DNA of 64,000 nt from Aplectana chamaeleonis (taxonomy: Eukaryota > Nematoda > Chromadorea > Rhabditida > Cosmocercidae). The DNA lies in the NCBI GenBank assembly GCA_029168955.1, contig JAPDOI010000215.1:562001-626000 (forward strand), in the 5' to 3' direction. Below are positions 43,432 to 54,665 of the stretch, piece by piece. The position numbers and the translations under genes are program-made. The stretch's first letter is position 1; every line of letters starts with the position of its first letter. The notes under the pieces were generated by a model. It saw nothing but the letters and a program-made list of their open reading frames with translations. It ran no database searches and was not told the origin of the DNA.

Positions 43432-43808
43432 CTTCTTCTTCTTTACAGCCACTTCGAGGATTTTGTCACAGGTTGATAACCTGGGCGACCAGTAATGGTT
43501 TCGTCCATAAGTCCATTGTGTTCGGTGTGGTGAGTCTCTCCGGACAATCAAACAATTGGGCCGTATCATGGACGAGGCAACCACAGTTCGGGCAAACATC
43601 CGGTTTGCTGCTGTCAATCTTGCTGTCGTAGGACATGAGAAATGCAGTGACCGCAGCTATGCGAGTATGCATCTAGCCTTTTTTCCGAGTTGAGACTCGG
43701 ATGTGAAGACCCGGGGCGGCTTCACTCCCAGGATTGGATTAATGGCCGCCTTTGTCAGATGACACTGTACAACTGTGTTCGCTCCTCGCGCAATACATGG
43801 GGTCGTTC
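43432..43808 (-). mobile_element. Family D 3' fragment D6
   Basis: The minus strand reads TVVQCHLTKAAINPILG, FTSESQLGKKARCILA, then CPNCGCLVHDTAQLFDCPER and MDLWTKPLLV, ending at the AAAGAAGAAGAAG tail near 43432. It is a severely 5'-truncated D copy joined to the 3' end of C4, both minus. Confidence 0.8.
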
Positions 43809-44559
43809 TTCGTCTTATTTTTGTCAACCATGATAGAGCATCGCGTCGGAGGCTTAGGAATCCGGCAACCTCACACGGCTTGTACCACAAATCTTGAGCA
43901 GACAGGGTTGTAGGTCTGGCCGGACATGAAAATAGATGCAACGAATGAGGTCCAACACGTTGAAAATCAGGGTATTCATCGGGGACTGCCTGGTCAGTCC
44001 TGTGTGCGTAGGCCTCGAGGTAGGTATAGTGACCGCATCGTAGACCGGCCAGGGTGGTTCGAGTGCGCCTTGGCAGATCAGCTTCACTATCGTCGGCTCG
44101 TGGGAGCACCCCACCATATATGGGATTGGGCTGAGCATCAGACAAGTATTCTGCCACGAAGCGCGTATGCTCAGACATCTGCAGTCTTCAGCGCGCAAGC
44201 TCGGATGTGGCTCATCGTTGGTGATCGAGCAGTATTCTGTGCCCTCTGCAATCTGCACCAAGAGGTTTCATAAAGGTGCCTAGTCCAAATTGGGGCACCA
44301 TATTCCAAAACCGGCTGCACCATGGCTCTATACGTCGAACGAAGCGCTTCCTTCCTGCTGCCCCACGTAGTGCCAGCCAGGGCACGCAGAATGTTGTTGC
44401 GTGAGTTAGCTGAGGCAGCACGTATACGCGTGTTCTCGTGAAACTTAGAGAGGGATTCAGGAAAATTTTCAGTAAGCGAGGATGCTTGAACATGGATAGC
44501 ACGTGGCCATCCCAGACGACTTCGGGATGAAGCCCATGTTCGGTTGTAGCCGTTGTATA

Positions 44560-44828
44560 CTCTGTTTATCTTGAATTGCACAAAACACGGTCCGCCAATA
44601 GTCCTCTAATTGGCCCGCTAGTACCGTAGTGTACGTCCTGGACGCGTTCTCGGCAGACCCGGGTGGGCACCCGGTGGGCAGAGCGATCGATTCGTCAATG
44701 CCGGCACTCGGCCACAGGGTGCACACCCGGTCTGCCGAGAACGCGTCGTGGACGTACACTACGGTACTAGCGGGCCAATTAGAGGACTATTGGCGGACCG
44801 CGTTCTGTGCAATTCAAGATAAACAGAG
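44560..44828. mobile_element. Palindromic MITE, 269 bp, TATA duplication
   Basis: About 100-base arms beginning CTCTGTTTATCTTGAATTGC are almost perfectly inverted; the centre holds GGTGGGCACCCGG-like sequence. It is flanked by TATA (44556-44559, 44829-44832) and splits C4 at a site that C1 has intact (GTTGTATATAGTGTGACAC at 15290). Confidence 0.85.
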
Positions 44829-44972
44829 TATACATAGTGTAACACTTGACTTTGAGGCAGATACAGTTAGCGACTTTGATTCGAGATAAACTGCCAGGCT
44901 CCGAAGGTGTTCATTCTTGGTAGCAGTGGCTCGATCAATAACTGAGTCCGTGCATACGATAGTGATGTCATC

Positions 44973-45996
44973 GGGTGGCGGGCGTTCTGTCCCAGCTGGC
45001 AGGAGTCTGGGCTAGGTGCGAGAGTCGTTAACGAGGTGCTAACGATGGCGAGACGTCGCGCTGGCTAATTGCCTCTCTTTACTCACCGCAATAATCTGCC
45101 AGTGAGACACCAAATGCTATCCACTGAAGGAAGAAATTATAACACTGTGTTATGTCAAATACAAACATTTATAATCAACATTCTGTAACATTCATTGTGT
45201 TACAATGGTAGGAAATACAAGTTGATTTTTTTTTCAAAATTTCGAATGATTTCATAAACATGAGGAAATCGTTTCAAATCTGTTCAAAAGGACGAACGAA
45301 GTTATTTTCAAGCTTTACAACTCAATAGCCGAAATCAGTGGCTCAACCAAATAGGTCGTTTTTTTTAGAAGTGGATTTCTCTATTACAAACTGGGAAAAA
45401 ACAAACACCCTTACGTGAGCATTTTTCCCTCGAGAACACCAATAATAAAATTATTTGAATTTATATTCGATTCGGTCCCTATTTCTCAGCTTATTTATTT
45501 ATTACACATACCCAAACACATGCTTGCTATCCTCTTCTCCTTAATTTCACATTTTTACCATTGTCTTTTTGCAACTCACTTGAATATCAGCACTTAAATA
45601 CAAACGACTTATTTCGTTGAGCTACTGATTTCGACTATTGTGTAGGACAGCTTGAAAATGCCTTCGTTCGTCGTTTTGAACAGATTTGAAACATTATCCT
45701 CGAGTTTATTAAATTATTCGAGAAATTGAAAAAAAAACTAACCTGTATTTCCCCGCCATTGTAACACCATTAATGTTGCAGATTGGTGACTATGAATGTT
45801 TGTATTTGACATAACATAGTGTTATATTCTCTTCAAATTCTTCAGTGGATAGCATTTGGTGTCTCACTGGCAGATTACTGCGGTGCGTAAAGAGAGGCAA
45901 TTAGCCAGCACGACGACTCGCCGCCGTTAGCACCTCATTAACGACTCTCGCGCCTCGCCCAGGCTTCCGCCAGCTGGGACAGAACGCCACGGTGCC
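44973..45996. mobile_element. Mutator-like foldback, second copy, 9-bp TSD
   Basis: The arms of over 400 bases match those of 29449-31801. The flanks GATGTCATC (44964-44972) and GATTTAATC (45997-46005) are 9-bp duplications with two changes, inside C4, where other C copies read GATGTCATCAGCGTACAGG without a break. Confidence 0.85.
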
Positions 45997-46633
45997 GATT
46001 TAATCAGCGTACAGGCACAAATGGATGCTAGTTGGTGGCTTAGGAATATCAGACAGAAATAGCGAGAACATGCTAGGAGATAACACCGCGTCTTGTGGGA
46101 CACCGGCCCTTAGGAGGGACCGAAGACGATAAATGTTCGTCGAACATGACACGAATAAACCGGTTCTTGATGAAGCTATTAATCCAACTTTTAGACCAAC
46201 TAAGCGCATCCGACTCCAGAATAGATTTCGATAGGAGTGGGGTACTGACACTATCAGAAGCAGCTGTTAGATCGATGGCGACAACGAGGCTTCTTTTTCT
46301 TTGCAGCCACATCAAGAGTTTTGTCTTAGGCGGAGAAACTTGGCGCGACCAGTAGTGGATTCGTCCATAGATCCATTGTGGTCAGCGTGGTAGGTCTCAC
46401 AGGACAGTTAAACAAATGTGCCTTATCATGGCCGATAGTACCACAGTTCGGACAAACATCAGATTTGCCGCTGTCAATCTTGCTGACGTAGAACATGAGC
46501 ATTGTCGAGTGACCGCAGCGCAGCGATGCGAGTGTGCATCTAGCCCTCCTTCCGAGTTGAGTCTCGGATTCGCAAACTGGGGGCGGTACTTATCCTAATA
46601 TAGGGTTCACCGCCGCCTTCTCAAGATGACGCC

Positions 46634-46742
46634 TTACGAACTTGCTGTGCTCCTCGTGCAGAAGACGGAGTCGTTCTTGCTGTAAGTCGTGTCATCTCTG
46701 CAAGTTGACTTTGCTTGGAGCCTCGGCAAATGGGTGTCTTTT

Positions 46743-46775
<33 letters not shown>

Positions 46776-47602
46776 ACGAGGTTAAGCACTCTCCATGACG
46801 GATGGTTTTGTTGTTTTATAATGTTGACACGGAATTGTTGGACTTGCAGCTGACAGTGCTCCTTCACTGGTAATAAACGTGTTTCGGCATGCAAGTGCTC
46901 TACTGGGAAACTCCTGTCACAACCGGTGGTGATGCGAAGAGCGGCATTCTGTACGCGTTGCATCGTAGTCCAAGAGGAATCCGAGACTAGATGTTGCCAA
47001 ACTGGTGCGCCGTACTCCAGTGCGGGCTGGAGAATCGCCTTATACGTAGTGAGTACAGTTTCCTTGCTGCTTCCCCATGAGGTACCGCCCAGGGCCCTGA
47101 GTACATTGAGCTTGGCTTTGACGACCGCCTGCTTCTGCTCGGTATTTTTATGAAACTTGAGGGACGGATCGAGCACAAGACCGAGCAGTTTTGGAAATCG
47201 CGCAGCAGGTAGACGGTCTCTATCCCACTCTACGTCCGGATGAGCACTGTGCTCGGAACGATTCGTTGTGAGAACGGAATCTGACGACTTGGATGCAGAG
47301 ATCTTTAGCATCTTATCGTCGAAAAAGCTCTTCAGTTCAGTCAGGTACTCATTGATCTTATTGGCGGCTACCTGTATGTTTCGATCTCGACACATGATAG
47401 TAATGTCATCTGCATGCGCGACAACCTTGATATCCTGTGGCGCCTCAGGTATATCCTCGAGGTACAGACTGAAGTGGGCTGGCGATGGGCACCGCCCTGC
47501 GGAACTCCAGCTGCTATAGGAATACCATTGGAGACGTGGTTCTGGAACATAACTCTGGCTCGTCTGCCTTTGATGAATGCCGATATCCAGCGTTTCTGCC
47601 AC
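46634..47602 (-). pseudogene. D4 reverse transcriptase, catalytic and C-terminal part
   Basis: 322 codons: YLEDIPEAPQDIKVVAHADD, ITIMCRDRNIQVAANKIN, GLVLDPSLKFHKNTEQKQ, RALGGTSWGSSKETVLTTY, YGAPVWQHLVSDSSW. HADD replaces YADD, a change likely to weaken activity. A (CT)n run at 46745-46775 introduces RERERER before the frame breaks. Confidence 0.83.
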
Positions 47603-47984
47603 GACTGGAGTGATGATTCCAGTAAGTTGCTTGACAGAACTCCATGGTTTACTGTGTCAAATGCCTTGGTGAGATCTAAGGCAACAGCCACAGTTCTCTG
47701 TGGCTTCTCGGCATTGAACCCATCGATGGCAAAGCTTGTAATTTCCAGCAGAGCTGTCGTGGTGGAATGCAGCTTTCAATCCAGGCTGAAACACCTGGTT
47801 CTTATTGTGCTCTGCAAGGTCCTTTACGATACGTTTTCGGCTACTTTAGCAAGAGGACAGCAAACTAATGGGGCGATATCCATTGACTGAAGCCTGGGGC
47901 TTGCCAGGCTTGGGCAGCGGCACGACGTTACCTGTTTTTCAATTTTGCGGGATAGTGCACGAGCTGAACGAGGTGTTTGTCAAG

Positions 47985-48581
47985 TCAGTGAGAAGCGGAA
48001 GATTTTAGTTGGTAACTTCTTGAAGACAGCAGGGCATCAGGACCAACCGCTTTGGAGTTCTGCATATCCTTTATAACCTTCTCAACTTGCGTCGTAGTGA
48101 ACGCTTCGGCCGTGCTCATAAGCGGGAGGTGGCACAGCTCTCGTACAGTCACTTTATTCTGCGGACCACACTTTGCACTGTTGATGAAAAAACTTTTCCC
48201 GAGCGCATAAGCGGCTTGCTTTATTGATTTGAATACGCCGTTGTCGAATTCTATTGTGGAGACGGTGGCAGGCGAGCTCTTACCCGAGAGCTTCCGTAAA
48301 ACCTTCCAGGTAGCTGCACTGTCCGTCTTGGAATCCAACTGTCCAGTGAACTTTTCCCACTCTTCTTTCTTGTGCCTGTCTAGATCCTTTTTGATCTCAT
48401 CGTCAAGTTTAGCAACGACGGGGTCTAGATGGTTGACCGCTCTCCTGGCATCTCTTGTCCTGATCTTATCGAGGACCTCCCTTGTGACATTTGGATAGAA
48501 CGTCTTGACGCGGCCGACAGGAATAGCCGCTTTCATGACTCTGCGGATCGCGTCAGATAAATGGCACTCTTTCTGGTGCAC
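47985..48581 (-). pseudogene. D4 linker and RT start
   Basis: Open frame ECHLSDAIRRVMKAAIPVGR, RKLSGKSSPATVSTIEFDNG and TTTQVEKVIKDMQNSKAVGP, then a short deletion (GPDALLSS in place of GPDGICPAVFKK) breaks the frame. Confidence 0.78.
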
Positions 48582-50538
48582 GTCACCATTCCAAGGGTAA
48601 TCGACCGCTAGGTGAAGCGCAACCTCACTGAACGGGCGCCAGTCTGCTCGGCCTAAATTAAGATAAGAATGTTGGCGAACACTAGAGTAGGGAGCGAGAG
48701 AATTGGAGAGATCGATGTGGATGAAGACAGGGACATGGTCTTTTGACAGAGTTGTTGAGGTGGACTATGAGCAAGAGTTAGAGAGGTTGGACGAAACTAG
48801 AAATATGTCTGGGCTGGAGGATCGGCCGTTGGTAGGGGGATGAGTGGGCTGATCATCGTTTAAGATGGCCAGGTCGCATTTCTCTGCCCATTCTTCGACG
48901 TCATTTCCTCTAGCTTGAGAGCCAAGAGACTAGCAAAAAGTTTGAGCGTTGAAATTGCCCGCGAACAACCGTAGATGAGAGGGAGCAGTCGTAAAGCTGC
49001 TTGAGAAGTGGAATAGGATTGTAAGAAGAGGGGCATGGGGTATTAGGTGGAATATATATGTTGAAGAGAGAAAGAGGTGTTTTAAGAGGTAGATGGATTG
49101 GTAGGTACTCAAGAGTACCATCAGTAGGAGTGTTAGGTATGAGGTGTGAGGGGAGAGTAGATAAAACTAAGGTTGAAACTCCTCCGCCAAGAGTTTACCT
49201 TGGAGCATGGAAGGCTGTATAGCCCGGAATATTGGGATGAGGATGGGTAGTGGATGGAGAGAGCTTGGTTTCTTGAACCAATATGACGTCTGGATGGTAA
49301 GTACGTGCGAAGAGAGAGAGCTCAGAAAGCTTGGCACGAAGGCAGTTGGGATTGATTTGTACAATGGAAAGGGGGCTATTAGGGGAAGAGGAATCAGAGT
49401 TGGTAGGTGAAGAGCATAAAACACAGCGAAAAGCAGAGTTATGATGCCTCACAGAGCTGAGACCCGAACAGGCGAGATGCACCTTTGGCATCCGAAGCAC
49501 TGGACGCTTGTTTTCCTCCATGTGACATCCTTGCTGCCCGTGGCGCATGGGTACTTCTAAGAAGGTCCAGGATTCCTTTCAACGCCGGCCCTTAGCAGGA
49601 CAATCTGAAGGAGAGCTGCGGCCGGCCAGCACCTCTCCCATGACAAAAACCCTCTTCGTGGAGGGGATAACGTCGGTTTGCACGGAGGTGATCGTCTTTC
49701 CTCCACTCTGCCACGTCACGAACGTACGACATCTCGACAGTAACGAGGCTCCCACCAGCTGACGCCTGTAGATTGAAGCCAGCAATTATATGTTCTGCGA
49801 TTGAAGTCAGGGCAGTGATAGTGTAGTGCTCATTCTTGAATCCATACTGGTGAGTGTTGTGCTGTAGGATGTTTTTTGGAGAAGCGGACTAACGACTCTT
49901 TCCGCAAGATGGGAGGGGGGACTGGAGAGAAACAGGACGGTGCGAGGCAGCTTCATCCGGTGGCTTGCCTGGTTTGGCCATGGGGATAATCGATCACTGC
50001 TTGCTTCCAGCGCGCAGGAATAACACCAGAACTGAACGACGAATAGATGAGATCGAAGAGCAATTTATGATAGGGATCATGAAGGTGTTCGAGATGGACA
50101 GCCGAAATCCCGTCGGGTCCCTTCGCCCGCGGATTTTTCATTGTTTCCGATCTTGCCGACGGTAAAAGGAGAAATAGCAGGAGCTTCCAGCGACTAAGCT
50201 TCCTGATTGCTCGTAGTGTTCATTTGTAATACTTATCCCGAGGCGATGATGCAGATGCAGATAGTTTGTCGAGCAGACAAGCTGCCTTGTATCCGTGCTC
50301 AGACCTCCCAGATCGGAATTCGAGCATGTTGGGGTCGGTAGTCATCCTTTTGCCTGAAAGCCGTTTCAAGGTGGTCCAACCTTTCCTGGCGTCTTCTGCA
50401 AAATCAATCGACTCGGCGAACCACCGTATACCCACCGTTACCTACCGTAATCTATCGAAAATCGATAAACGGATCGCAGATTTGTGTTTATTTAGCACTG
50501 CAAACAAATAACCTCCAGAGCAACAATTTGAGCCATAT

Positions 50539-50693
50539 ATATAACGTCGGCGTGGATCCGGAAGAGACTTTGCGTTCACTGTTGAAGGTTGGCGCAAACT
50601 CGGTGCACCTATGTTATAGCATGTGGCACCGAGTTTGCGCCAACATCCGATGAGGAACGCGAGGTCTCTTCCGGATCCACGCCGATGTTATAT
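50539..50693. mobile_element. Palindromic MITE, 155 bp, in R2 copy 3
   Basis: A near-perfect palindrome: ATATAACGTCGGCGTGGATC outward, TTGGCGCAAACTCGGTG inward. It splits an R2 copy (50413-50538 and 50694-50760), as the flanking CAACAATTTGAG and TTTGCCATCAAA are adjacent in the copy at 40550. Confidence 0.82.
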
Positions 50694-50776
50694 CGTAGCA
50701 CACCGGAAATCGGAAACGTCGCGATTTGCCATCAAATTCCCATGAGACAAACCAATGAGACAAACCCAAAATTTCC

Positions 50777-50870
50777 TCGGTCTCTTCCGTTTCCGTATCC
50801 GGCGATTTTTGACCATTTTTCTTCCGTTTCCGTTTCCGAAAATTTTGAAAAAGATTTCCGCACAGCCCTG
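50777..50870. mobile_element. Right end of a hAT N2 element (solo)
   Basis: CCGTTTCCG repeats and the terminus CCGCACAGCCCTG match the right end of 8871-12747. No matching left end was seen nearby, so it is a fragment. Confidence 0.7.
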
Positions 50871-51039
50871 CTTATCAGCAACCTTGTGTTAACACCAATC
50901 GCGTTCTTTTTCATGAGAAGGTATAGAAAGCGATGCTCGCGCTTTGCTGTGCTGTATCGTCTTACTACCCCTATGTAAATTTCTATTTTCGGTTTTGTCG
51001 CTTGTCGCCCATAACTGCTTTAGATTCGTCGCACTATTG

Positions 51040-51810
51040 AGCACAAGCTGCATCCCTACGTCCTTTGGGAAGGAAATCTGCTGCCTTTATCTAAACACCC
51101 TCGTCTACTCGGTGTATTCCTGGACCCGTCGCTGCTTTTTTGCGAAAACACGTATTCGAGCTGCTGCTGCCACCACAGGTACCCACATTCTATAGTTAGG
51201 TCCGTGGCCTGTGTTCTCAGGAAAAAACCTTTAAATCCAAACCGCGGCTCGCGAGGCGGTTTAATTCTCAGAGATTGAGAGTTAAACCGCCACGCCAGCC
51301 GCGGTTTGAACTTACACGTTCTTTCTTGAGGAAACAGGCCACGGACCTATCCATACGTTCGCTAGCAAGCATTACATGGGTAGCTCTAAGGAAATCTTGC
51401 GAACCACCTACAAGGCTATGGTACAGCCAGTGCTGGAATATGGTGCCCCAATATGGTCAAGACACTTGTCGGAAGCCTCTTGGAGCAAGCTTCAGCGTGC
51501 ACAGAACACTGCTCTACGCGTGATCACTGGATGCCCTAGATCCACACCTGTATCTCATCTACATCAAGAGTGTTCACTGCTTCCTGTGAAGCAGCATTGT
51601 TAACTCCAGTTGCAACAGTTCCATTTCGGCATTGTCAGGAATGCCTTTTACCCTAATTTCCCCCTACCGTCATCTGGTCCCCATTTCCGACGCATTCGCA
51701 CGCCATTTCATGCTGCGGTCTCTGTCTTGGATCGTCAACGTTGGTCGACGTCGGAGCTCAATCGCGTCAGAGAAAGCGTAAACACGCAGCTGCGAACTGT
51801 AACGACACCC
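51040..51810 (+). pseudogene. Family C RT C-terminal fragment C7
   Basis: The plus strand reads LLPLSKHPRLLGVFLDPSL, then, after a 153-bp MITE, MGSSKEILRTTYKAMVQPV, YGAPIWSRHLSEASWSKLQR, RVITGCPRSTPVSHLHQE. It ends at about 51800 before the knuckle. It is closer to C5 than to C2. 5' truncated; a stop is at 51600. Confidence 0.82.
51197..51349. mobile_element. Palindromic MITE T, copy 1
   Basis: TAGGTCCGTGGCCTGTGTTC at the left is inverted at the right (GAAACAGGCCACGGACCTA). Inner arms carry TTTAAATC and CCGCGGCT-like sequence. It interrupts C7. A second copy is at 58513-58724. Confidence 0.82.
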
Positions 51811-52934
51811 AACTAAAAATATCTTATGAGAGCTGAAATCGGAGATGCTGAAAGGATCCGATCTTAATAGCTTCATGTTGTATATTGAAAAACCTGTTAT
51901 ACTTGAGCGTCCGAAAACGACAGTCTATCGGCAAATATTCGAACTTTATTCACAATGAGACACGTGCTCAGAACAATTAGAGTCGAACAATCTAGCGTCG
52001 AAAGAGATAATTAGACGAAAAGCAATTGCCGCAACTTGTTGACGGGACAAAAGCCTGGGCTGTCTTTTCCTATGGGCGTGGTATAGCCCACGCCACTCCC
52101 TATGGAACTCTCGAGAAATCTTTGAGGCATGACAAACATCACGTCTCACGATGCATTCTTGCTGTCGATATTCGTGAAGACGTGATCGGCAGCATGTCTT
52201 CACGTGATCCATTGAGAAACACACGAGGACTATATAAACACCACGTCTTTGCGTGCCCTTCCGAAAAAGGATTTTAAAATTACAATTTTCGTCCCATATT
52301 GATCGAAAAGCTATACTTCTGTATAAAACGCCATTTTGAATGGAACCTACGCGTTCTCAGCAGTGAAGATTGGATATGTCATAGAGGCTTCAGGAATCCT
52401 GCGGAAACGTCTGGGGAGAGGCGAGAGGTCAGCGCAACCGCTGACCTACCGACCACCGTTGAAGAGGCGTGACATGGGTGGGGCCTAAGGTGAGAGGGCA
52501 TGAAAGGAGAGGAATGGCAGGATTGGGAGCCACCTACCCGCGTCACGTCTCCTTGCCTCCATCTTTGATTTCGGAGGTTCGCATTATTGTTATTCTATGC
52601 ATTGTCATCATTGTTAAAACTCTGTTGTCTATTCAACTCTTATAACTAAGGTGTCGTGTCGTGTAATCGTACTATCGCGAACTACCTAACTCACTCGCTA
52701 AAAGGGCCTTGTACATTCAGTACACGTCAATATTCGGAAGGAAAGCCTATGGGTGCTCAGGAGGTGCGCGCGATTCTAAAGATGCTTCAAGTAGTGTACC
52801 GCATGCCGCGCTCTCGTTTGAATTATCCTTTTAAGGCTCAGTGCCGACTTTCCGCGCGGAGTTTTTGAAATCAGGGTTGCCATTGAAGTAACTCTACTCT
52901 ATAGTGGTCTTTTACCACCGTGGAGATTAGGCAG
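51811..52934. other. Intron sequence, nothing recognised
   Basis: No repeat or ORF could be named. A T-rich tract leads to the acceptor of the 52935 exon. Confidence 0.4.
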
Positions 52935-53096
52935 AAAACTATGATTCTTCCAGGTACGTCTGATGATCATCCTCGACGTGGATCTCGTGGATCAATACTG
53001 AGTGGGAAGGCCAACATTGAATCGGAATCAGCTACAACACCGACGATATCTGCTCACCATCTCGCTCAGTTGAACTTGTCAACTAGTTTCGAATGT
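52935..53096 (+). CDS. SIK: SIK tail exon with RRGS site
   Basis: The open frame from acceptor TTAGGCAG reads KTMILPGTSDDHPRRGSRGS, then ILSGKANIESESATTPT and a region ending LAQLNLSTS. RRGS is a PKA-type and potential 14-3-3 site. Ser/Thr-rich composition fits the SIK tail. The start could also be 52931. The end is uncertain: GAATGT|GTTTGT at 53097 keeps phase 0 with the next exon; GAAT|GTGTTT at 53095 is an alternative. Confidence 0.72.
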
Positions 53097-53396
53097 GTTT
53101 GTTTTGAACCAATTTTTAATGACTTTAAGAGAGACTAGGCGATGTGCAGTCGTGCCCAAGAGTGGTCACTTATTACCTTTCGGGATGGGATTCCGGTCCG
53201 CAGCTGCTGATAGCCGCTATTGCAATGCGCAAGCTACGCATCATGCTGGGTTTACGAGTAATTGTGCTGGGGTCTTGTTGTCGTAGCATCATTATTTTCA
53301 GCAGCTGCGGATCGGCCGGCTAGCCTTGCTTCTTAGAAAATGGGACGATGCGTACAGCTACGCGACCGCTCGCGCTATCTGCAGCTAGACAGGCAC

Positions 53397-53651
53397 CAGG
53401 GTTGAGCAGGGTTGCAACTCGGCACAACGGGGGATGGTAAACATTTAGGAAATTTTTCTAAGAAAATGAAAATTTTGGGGGTCGTAAAATTTTGGGGAAA
53501 AAGGACTTTTTCCAAATCACTTGGTAAGCTGAAATGAGGGAATTTGGTGTCTATTTGTCAAGGGGGATCGTAAGATTTTTCCAAATTTTTGGTCAGCAGG
53601 GGGGTTGTCGTACCTTCGTCGAAAATTGACGCAACGGCCTGCTCAACCCTG
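53397..53651. mobile_element. Small hAT-like MITE, imperfect 8-bp TSD
   Basis: CAGGGTTGAGCAGG at 53397 and CCTGCTCAACCCTG ending at 53651 are exact inverted ends. The flanks ACAGGCAC and ATAGGCAT agree at six of eight positions. The interior is AT-rich with ATTTTTGGGGGTCG-like repeats. It lies in the 850-base intron of the SIK tail. Confidence 0.65.
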
Positions 53652-53943
53652 ATAGGCATCTTGGAAGCGACTGTATATGGTGGGTGTATCCGCGTAACGG
53701 ATAGCTGCGGACCACTCAGCCGGCCGCGCGCTTGTCGCGTGCGCCGATCGATCACCACATTTCTCGTGGGCGCACACGGCGTAGCGCTGTCTGCTGAGGT
53801 GTCCGCAGCTATCCCCTTTCTGGTTACCCGAACTATGCATGCGAGTGAATTCGCGGTACCCTAGTTCAATCAGTTTTGCCGTGTTTTGTCTGAAGAGCAT
53901 GTGCTAACTCAGTGGTGATTTCCATCCAATTGTTCCGATTCAG

Positions 53944-53998
53944 GATTCTGATGATTCATCTGCTTCTGATATTTGCGAAGACTCGCCATCGAGCTCAG
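53944..53998 (+). CDS. SIK: SIK tail exon, acidic Ser-rich
   Basis: A 55-base exon reading DSDDSSASDICEDSPSSS with a trailing G lies between acceptor TTCCGATTCAG and donor TCAG|GTCGGA. An acidic Ser-rich stretch is plausible in a SIK tail. Phase 0 in and phase 1 out match the neighbours. It is short and low in complexity, so the call depends on phase and splice sites. Confidence 0.6.
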
Positions 53999-54074
53999 GT
54001 CGGAATGGAGCTCAAGTTCGTTGTCAATTCGGAGTGGCGATGAAGCAGGAGCAAGGCAATCGGAGCGAACACAG

Positions 54075-54217
54075 GTCTGGATTCAGTGATTATTGTGCGA
54101 CTCATCGTTGCTCAAGAGACAATACTGAATTTGAGGAGACACACGTTATGTGCGAGTGAACAGATTTTGTCACCAGATATGATGGCACAACTTCCTATTG
54201 GCTCACCGCTTCATCAG
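54075..54217 (+). CDS. SIK: SIK tail exon with RRHT site
   Basis: Acceptor CGAACACAG and donor CATCAG|GTAGCT bound 143 bases. The G from the previous exon plus GT gives Gly, followed by LDSVIIVRLIVAQET, then LNLRRHTLCASEQILSPDM and ending SPLHQ. RRHT is a basophilic phosphorylation site. The 76-base intron before it matches the other short introns of this gene. Ends in phase 0. Confidence 0.7.
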
Positions 54218-54639
54218 GTAGCTGATCTTTTTTGCATTTTCATTCTTTTTTTCGACGTTGATGTATTTCAAAGGACTTCTTGTTCTTTTTTAGTTTATTC
54301 GTTGTAACATCTTGGAGTTGTGGTGGATACATATTTTTGAAGTAAGGGGCCCTCCAAGGTTCAAAACGAGGCTGTTTGTGAAAGGGGGTAGAGTTGCTTT
54401 GTGTGCACTCATTCTTTACAGAAGTAGTGTTTCGGTGCGTATCCAACGTCTAGTGTACGCGGCTTTTTTTGTAGTGAAGATTCGATCAAATCCTCCATCA
54501 AACTTGCATTATACACAGAAAGAATCTCTTGCATGTCTCATTTCAAGCGTTGTGGGCTCGCGTGAAATTTGAATATCCTCGTACCTTAGACAAGTTCACG
54601 TTCAGAAGTCGTCACCTCACACGACACGCTTGTCTTCTT
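54218..54639. other. Intron sequence, nothing certain
   Basis: Open frames of up to 86 codons exist but have no recognisable motif and do not agree in phase with the flanking exons. Confidence 0.4.
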
Positions 54640-54665
54640 CTTATCAGCCACATTGGAGTTTCTTC

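Larger units (their letters stand above)
46292..49741 (-). mobile_element. CR1-like retrotransposon D4, full length, 9-bp TSD
   Basis: Flanked by AACGAGGCT (46283-46291 and 49742-49750) inside C4. Order on the minus strand: leader and 2A-like motif (49586-49563), PHD finger (49548-49480), endonuclease (49424-48900), linker (48581-48200), RT (47890-47000), knuckle (46500-46440) and AAGAAAAAGAA tail. This gives the true ends of family D, 3.45 kb. Confidence 0.88.
43809..50420 (-). mobile_element. CR1-like retrotransposon C4, split by three insertions
   Basis: Minus-strand family C. Linker (FAESIDFAEDARKGW, 50410) and RT start (KNPRAKGPDGISAVHLEHLH) occupy 50420-49742. After D4, RT palm pieces (GVPQDAVLSPSMFSLFLSDI) run to 46006. 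After the MULE, the TDSVIDRATAT region follows to 44834, then after a palindromic MITE the C-terminal part runs to the knuckle remains (43900). It is 5' truncated at an R2 copy. Confidence 0.82.
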
